Assembly: GCF_000718095.1 (NCBI RefSeq)
Contig: NZ_JOEI01000058.1
Coordinates: 1-6,624, forward strand
Direction of reading: 5' to 3'
DNA: 6,624 bases
Source of the DNA: Streptomyces scopuliridis RB72
GTDB taxonomy: Bacteria; Actinomycetota; Actinomycetes; Streptomycetales; Streptomycetaceae
The position numbers and the translations under genes are program-made. Positions 1-5,500 of this stretch are shown one piece after another. Numbering within the stretch: position 1 is the first letter of the stretch; each line of letters starts with the position of its first letter. The notes beneath the pieces were generated by a model. That model saw nothing but the letters and a program-made list of their open reading frames with translations. It had not been told where the DNA came from and searched no databases.

Positions 1-482
1 CCCGGCCATCGCCCCATGCGGCACCACCACACCCTTCGGCCGCCCCGTCGAACCCGACGTATAAATCACATACGCCGCCGACGACAACGACACCGAGGCC
101 GACGCCGGCAGGGCCACGCGCGCGCCCGCGCCCCCCAGCAGCGGACCGGCCACCATCGCCTCGTCCACCACCACGCGAACACCACTGTCCGCCTTCATGA
201 ACTCCAGCCGGTCCGCCGGATACTCCGGATCCAACGGCACATACGCACCACCGGCCCGCAGTACCGCAAGCACCGCCACCACCAGATCCACCGACCTCGG
301 CAGCGACACCCCCACCCGAGACTCCACACCCACACCCAACGACCGTAAATGCCCGGCCAGACGATCCACCCGCGCACCCAACTCGCCATACGTCAACGAG
401 ACATCACCCTCACCCAGCACCGCGACTGCACCAGGCGCAGCATCGATCCGGGCCTGAACCAGCTCCACGACCGACCGCTCAC
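1..482 (-). other. Adenylation domain A3, N-terminal part (cut by window edge)
   Basis: This is the start of the module 3 adenylation domain. It shows RSVVELVQARIDAAPGAVAV, LTYGELGARVDRLAGHLRSL (A1), AVLRAGGAYVPLDPEYPADR (A2) and AYVIYTSGSTGRPKGVVVPH (A3, about 75-16). It ends at the window edge before the substrate pocket, so its amino acid cannot be predicted. The first 76 bases closely match the equivalent part of A2 at DNA level. The whole stretch, from about 660 in the end of C3, has the GGT/GTG/TTG codon style. Confidence 0.93.
11..76 (-). repeat. Inter-module repeat, copy in A3 (A3 phosphate-binding loop region)
   Basis: These 66 bases align without gaps to 2734-2799, with about 8 mismatches by eye (roughly 88% identity). 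They cover the TSGSTGxPKG loop and flanks. Conserved protein motif explains part of the match, but identity at third positions is also high, which suggests recent exchange between modules or common duplication. Confidence 0.75.
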
Positions 483-559
483 CCACCCCGACCCCAGGAC
501 CCGCCCACCCCATCAACAACCGCTCCAGCTCGGACGCACCCAACATCCCGACCCGCACC

Positions 560-1584
560 AGAGGAACCGACGGCTCAGCCACCACCCGCTCCGCCAACAC
601 CAACCAATGACCACACAACCGCTCAACGGTCTCCACATCGAACAGATCCGTATTGAACTCGGCGACCCCTACGAGACCTCCGTCGCCGCTCTCCTGGAAG
701 TGCAGACCGAACTCGAACTGCGCCGCCGTACGCGGGACTTCGTACTCCTCGCCTTGGAGTCCGGGGAGCCGGAACGCTCCTCCAGGGGTGTTCTGGAGGG
801 TCAGCATCGCCTGTACGAGCGGTGTCCTGCTGGTGTCCCGCTCCGGAGACAGCTCCTCGATCAGCCGGCTGAACGGCACATCCTGGTGCGCGAACGCTTC
901 CAGGGTGGTGTCCCGGACCCCGGCCAGCAGCTCGTCGAAGGACTGCGACTCGTCGATACGGGCGCGCAGAACGAGCGTATTGACGAAGAACCCGACCAGG
1001 CCCTCCAACTCCTCACGCTCCCGGCCGGACACCGCTGTTCCCAGCGCGATGTCGCGCTGCCCGCTGTAGCGGGACAGCAGCAGCTGAGTCACCGCCATCA
1101 GCGCCATGAACAGACTCCCGCCCCGGGTGCGCCCCAGCGAGCCGAGTTGCTCCGTCAACTCCGTCGGGACGATGAAGATATGGGTGTTCCCGGACGCGGT
1201 CCGCACCAGCGGGCGCGGGCGGTCCGTCGGCAGCTCCAGCGGCTCCAGACCATCCAACTGCCCCCGCCAGTACTCGATCTGGGAATCCAACGCCTCCCCG
1301 GACAGCCTGTCCCGCTGCCACACCGCGAAATCCGGATACTGCACCGGCAACAACGGCAACCGCGCCTCCTCACCCCGCACCGCAGCCGCATACAACTCAC
1401 TGTCGAATGTGGTGCGCAGCGCCTCGTGCCGGTCCACCAGCCCGGCCAGGGCCGTGCGGAGGGCTTCCGCGTCGAGGAATCCGGTCAGCCGGAGCGCTCC
1501 GACGATGTTGTATTCGATACTGCCGGGGGTGAAGTTCTCCAGGAACCAGAGGCGTTCCTGCGTCAGCGACATCGGCAGCTGTCC
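560..1584 (-). other. Condensation domain C3, internally shortened, catalytic HHxxxDG missing
   Basis: The domain starts normally with MSLTQERLWFLENFTPGS (C1, LCL type) and LVDRHEALRTTFD (C2 motif), then jumps to SELYAAAVRGEEARLPLLPVQ and PDFAVWQRDRL. Those segments normally lie after the HHxxxDG motif. Everything between, including HHxxxDG, is absent in all frames. The rest is conventional: YWRGQLDGLEPLELPTDRPR, SLFMALMAVTQLLLSRYSGQ, DIALGTAVSGRE, LVGFFVNTLVLRA, FAHQDVPFSRLIEEL and EFNTDLFDVETVERL. It is about 340 residues long against about 458 for C2. Without the catalytic His it should not condense, and much of the N-terminal lobe is lost, so folding is doubtful. The deletion keeps the frame. 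Confidence 0.88.
1395..1407 (-). other. In-frame deletion junction inside C3
   Basis: The join reads TTFD-S-ELYAAA, with the ambiguous Ser codon at 1401-1399. From comparison with C2 in this window (VSLVW to GEYTAL), about 92 codons, roughly 275 bases, are missing. Codon style changes at the same point: upstream is GCC/CTG/GAC-rich (for example 1500-1405), while downstream from 1401 is AGT/TTG/TAT/GGT-rich to about 1240. That the style change and the missing segment coincide argues for a join between two different sequence tracts. Confidence 0.8.
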
Positions 1585-1656
1585 ATCGCGTGCCACCGGG
1601 ACGATCGCGCCGGACGTCGCCGCCCCCTCCACTTCCGGGGCGGGTTCCACCGCCGG

Positions 1657-1854
1657 GACCGTCTCCGCGAGTCCGGCCACGGTCGGGTGATCGAACAGGA
1701 CGCGCGGGGAGAGCCCCGCTCCCAGCGCCGCGCGGATACGGGAGACGACCTTCAGGCTGGAGATGGAGTCTCCGCCCAGTTCGAAGAAGTCGTCATGGAT
1801 CCCGACCCGCTCAACGCCCAGGACCTCGGCCCAGACGTCGGCGAGGACGCGCTC
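1657..1854 (-). other. Peptidyl carrier protein PCP2
   Basis: This carrier domain of module 2 runs from ERVLADVWAEVLGVERVGIH to VAGLAETV. The phosphopantetheine serine is in DDFFELGGDSISSLKVVSR (Ser codon 1767-1765). It has an Asp before the Ser although the next domain is a condensation domain, where LGGHSL is the commoner form. The GDS form does occur before condensation domains too, so this is a weak oddity. A Pro/Ala/Glu-rich linker of about 20 residues (PAVEPAPEVEGAATSG) connects it to C3. Length and structure look normal. Confidence 0.92.
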
Positions 1855-1894
1855 AGCCCCGGTGCGGGGTGCGACATACTCCCCCGCCGCGTCG

Positions 1895-2574
1895 AACTCG
1901 GGCGCGGGAAGCGCGCGCCGGTCGACCTTCCCGTTCACCGTCAGCGGCAACTCGTCCAGCACCACGAACGCCGACGGCACCATGTACTCCGGCAGCAGGC
2001 CGGCGGCATGCTCCCTCACGAGCGCGACATCGAGCTGCCCGTCAGCCACGACGTACGCCACCAGCCGCTTGATCCCGGGACGGTCCTCCCGGGCCACAAC
2101 CGTGGCCGTGCCCACCTCCGCGTGCCTCATCAACACGGCCTGGATCTCGTCGAGTTCGATACGGAAGCCACGGACCTTCACCTGACCGTCACCCCGGCCG
2201 AGGAAGTCCAGCCGCCCGTCAGGCCGCCACCGCACCACATCACCCGTGCGATACAACCGCCCACCCGAACCGAACGGATCGGCCACGAACCGCTCCGCCG
2301 TCAGCCCAGCCCGGCCGTGATAGCCGCGCGCCAGACCGAGACCGCCAAGATAGAGCTCTCCCGGCACACCCACACCCACGGGTCGCAACGCGCCGTCCAG
2401 GACGTACCCGGTCGTATTGTCCATCACGTGTCCCAGCGGCACCGAACCACCCACGGCATCCTCCGCCACGATCGGACCACTCACCGCAAACGTCGTCGAC
2501 TCCGTCGGACCGTAACCATTCACCAGCACCGTCCCCGGGCACGCGGCCAACATCCGCTCCGCCGCCGCACCACC
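1895..2574 (-). other. Adenylation domain A2, C-terminal part in the shifted frame
   Basis: This is the second half of the same adenylation domain. It resumes with GGAAAERMLAACPGTVL, then VNGYGPTESTTFA (A5), PGELYLGGLGLARGYHGR (A6), LYRTGDVVRWRPDGRLDFLG (A7), GQVKVRGFRIEL (A8), LLPEYMVPSAFVVLDELP (A9) and NGKVDRRALPAP (A10; Lys codon 1929-1927). Code residues readable here are G322 (codon 2517), T330 (2493), F331 (2490) and K517. With D-A-Y from the first half the code is D-A-Y-?-?-?-G-T-F-K. Completed codes of this shape that I recall are assigned to valine, so a branched aliphatic residue is a weak guess. Positions 278, 299 and 301 are lost in the lesion. All motifs after the lesion look normal. 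Confidence 0.9.
1953..1983 (-). repeat. Inter-module repeat, copy in A2 C-terminal subdomain
   Basis: These 31 bases encode MVPSAFVVLDE between A9 and A10 and match 6404-6434 with a single mismatch (Ala versus Val codon, at 1970 versus 6421). It is a direct repeat 4.45 kb from its partner. The flanking codons diverge quickly. Confidence 0.8.
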
Positions 2575-5500
2575 GACACACTCAACTCGCCCTCGGCCAC
2601 CACCACCGTGCCACCACTCAACAACGGCACCCACACCTCATACGTCGCCGCGTCGAACGAATGCGGCGAATGGAACAACACCCTCTCGTGCGCCCCCGAC
2701 GACCAGCGAGAATCAGCAGCCAGCGCCACCACATCCCCATGCGTCACCGCCACACCCTTCGGCACCCCCGTCGACCCCGACGTAAACATCACATACGCCA
2801 ACGAACCCGCCGACACCCGCACCGGAAGCACGGCATCACCCACCGGCTCCGCGTCCACCGCCACAGCCGGTACCCCACCGACCTCGTCCACCGTCCGGTC
2901 GGTCAGCACGAGCAGCGCGTCGCTCTGCTCGACCACCTGGCGCAGGCGCTCCTGCGGGTACGCCACATGCAGCGGGACGTACGCCCCGCCCGCCTTCAGC
3001 ACCGCCAGCATGGCCACCAGGACGTCCGCCGAGCGTTCCAGCAGGAGCGCGACGCGGGTCTCCGCGCCGACGCCCCGCTCGATCAGCACCTTCGCCAACC
3101 GGTCTGTCCGGGCGTCGAGTTGTCGATACGTCAACGTACGATCACCGCACTCGACCGCCACCGCCTCCGGGGCGGCGGCCACCCGCTCGCCGAAGACCCC
3201 GATCACGGAAGCCCCGGCGCCCAGAGTCTCCCCGATATGGCCGACGCTCCACTCATCCACCACGGTGGCGCGCTCGGCCTCGCCCAGCAGATCGAGGTCC
3301 CCGACCGGGGAGTCCGCGTTCGCGACCAGACGGGTGACCGCGTTTCCGAGTTGCGCCGACAGCCGTTCCGCCGTGGTCCTGTCGAACAGCGCGGGGTCGT
3401 AGGCAAGCGTCATGTCCAGCCGGTCACCGGTCGCCGACGCGATCAGCGTCAGCGCGTAGTTGGTCGACTCCACGGCCTCGGCCTCGCGGACGCCCAGTCC
3501 GTGGCGCTCCGCCGCGGCCTCGTCCACGGGGTAGTTCTCGAACACCACCAGGCTGTCGAAGAGCGAGGCACCGGCCGGCACGTCCGACTCGATGTCGGAC
3601 AGCGCCATGTACTCGTAACGCCGCGACTCCGACTGTCCGTCCTGGATCTGCCGCAGCCAGTCGGTGACCGGCTGGTCCGGCGTGACGGTCACACGGACCG
3701 GCAGTGTGTTGATGAAGAGACCGAGGATGTCCTCAGCCCCCGGCAGATCCGCCGGACGCCCCGACACCGTCGTACCGAACACCACATCCGAAGCACCGGC
3801 ACCGGACGGCTCGCCCCCGGACACCCCCGCGTACTGCGCGAGCACCAGCGCCCACACCCCCTGGACCAGCGCGTTCGCCGTGATTCGGTGGCGGCGGGCG
3901 TAGCCGCCCACGCGCTCGGCCACGCCGGCCTCCAGCGCGACCCGTACCCGCTCCCCCGACTGTCCGCGCCGGGCCTGCTCGGGCACCCGGTCGTACGGCA
4001 GCGGCACCGGCTCCTCGAATCCGGCCAGCACACCGCGCCAGTAGTCAGCAGCCGCGCCGCGGTCCTGAGCGCCCAGCCACCGCACGTAATCGCGGAACGG
4101 CCCGCGGTCCACCGGACGCGCCACCGGGCCCACCGCCGGACGCGCCGCCTCCGGACGCGCCGCCTCCGTCCCGCCGAGCGCCGTGTACTCGCCCAGCACA
4201 TCGGAGAGGAACGCGGACGTGCTCCAGCCGTCGAGCAGCAGGTGATGGAACGTCCAGACCACGCGCACCACATCGTCCGAGGTACGGGCCAGTGTGACCC
4301 GCATCAGCGGGGCGGCTGTCAGATCGAGTCCGCGCGCCCGGTCGTCACGGAGGAAGTCACGCAGCAGGGTCTCCTGCCCTGCTTCGTCGGTGCCCGACCA
4401 GTCCAGCGTCGTCACGGGTACGGTTACCTGCCGGTGCACCACCTGCACCGGCTCTCCGACCGATTCCCAGACCAGCGACACCCGCAGTGCGTCCGACCGT
4501 TCCACCGTCCGCTGCCAGGCGTTCACGAGCCGGGCGGGGTCGTCCACCCCGTCCAGGGTGAACGCGAACTGCTCAAGATAGGCGGGCGAGTCGGGCTCGG
4601 CCAACGCGTGGAAGAGCATGCCGGACTGAAGAGGCGTCAGAGGATAGACGTCTTCGATCCCGCATCCGTCACCCGCGATCCGGTCCACTTCGCCCTGCGT
4701 GAGACGCACCAGCGGGAAGTCCGACGGGGAGCAGCCGCCCGCGTCCGGTTCGGCGCAGTGTGCGACACAGCGGGAGAGTTCGGCGGCGAAATCGTCCACC
4801 AGGGCCTGTACCGTCTCCTCGCGGTGCAGCCCCGCGGAGTAGTGCCACGAGAACACCAGCCGACCGTCGAGGAGTCCGGCCGTCACATCAAGGAGGTGGG
4901 GACGCCTCTCCCGAACGCTGTGTTCTCCGCCGGGGTTGAGAGTGGCCGAGCGGTACCAGTCGTCCGCACCGCCCGCCATGTCCAGCCGGCCGAGGTAGTT
5001 GAAGCTGATCAGCGGGTCCGCCTGGTGTGCTGTCGCGTCGCCGAGGTGGCGCAGCGCGCCGTAGCCGATCCCACGGTCGGGTACGGCCCTGAGCTGCTCC
5101 TTCACCCGCTTGATCGTGGCTGCCCAGTCGTCGCCCTCGGGCAGCGAGAGCGCGACCGGATGGATGGACGTGAACCAGCCGACCGTACGGGTCAGGTCGA
5201 CGTCGTCGAAGATCTCCTCACGGCCGTGCCCCTCCAGATTGACCGCGATCCGGTCATGGCCTGTCCAGGTACGGAGCGTGCGCGCCAGAGCGGTCAGCAG
5301 CGCGTCGTTGATCTGGGTGCGGTAGACGGCGGGGACCCGCTGAAGGAGTTGCTCCGTCGCCTCCCGTGTCAGCCCGCCGGACACCACGGCCTGGTCGGCG
5401 CCGGTGTTGGCGCCGTCCGGATGGTCGAGGGGGATGTCCGTCCGCGCTCCGTCCATGACGGAACGCCAGTACGGGATCTGGTCGTCGAAACCGCCCGCCG

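Larger units (their letters stand above)
1..2580 (-). pseudogene. NRPS continuation in a shifted frame (A2 C-part-PCP2-C3-A3 start)
   Basis: This is the rest of the same NRPS, open from just after a TGA at 2640-2638 to the window edge. Recognisable homology starts near 2574 (GGAAAERMLAACPG) and runs through VNGYGPTE, the A7 and A8 motifs, the A10 motif NGKVDRRALPAP, a carrier protein, a condensation domain and the start of a third adenylation domain. It begins in the middle of an adenylation domain, so it is not an independent gene. The only plausible restarts are an ATG at 2553-2551, with a GGAG only three bases upstream (too close for a good ribosome site), or a GTG at 2634-2632, whose first codons read out of frame with A2. 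I read it as the 3' part of a gene disrupted by a deletion with frameshift, either real or produced by assembly. C3 inside it also lacks its catalytic motif, so even a restarted protein would not be expected to condense normally. Confidence 0.85.

Noticed and set aside
2551..2553. ATG as a genuine start of a separate downstream synthetase
   Set aside because: It falls in the middle of an adenylation domain and GGAG is only three bases away. An NRPS subunit starting at this point would lack its ATP-binding core.
2520..2640. Programmed ribosomal frameshift joining the two A2 halves
   Set aside because: A frameshift would restore the frame but not the missing ~45 codons, including the A4 segment. 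There is no convincing slippery site with a downstream structure.
2995..3035. VPLHVAYP in place of VPLDPxYP as a damaging change in A2
   Set aside because: I recall HxxYP forms in functional actinomycete A domains, so it is ordinary variation rather than a lesion.
349..3402. Plus-strand open frame of over 1,000 codons
   Set aside because: It is antisense to clear NRPS domains, and its protein is a Arg/His/Pro-rich composition with no domain motif. Long antisense frames are routine in high-GC actinomycete genes.
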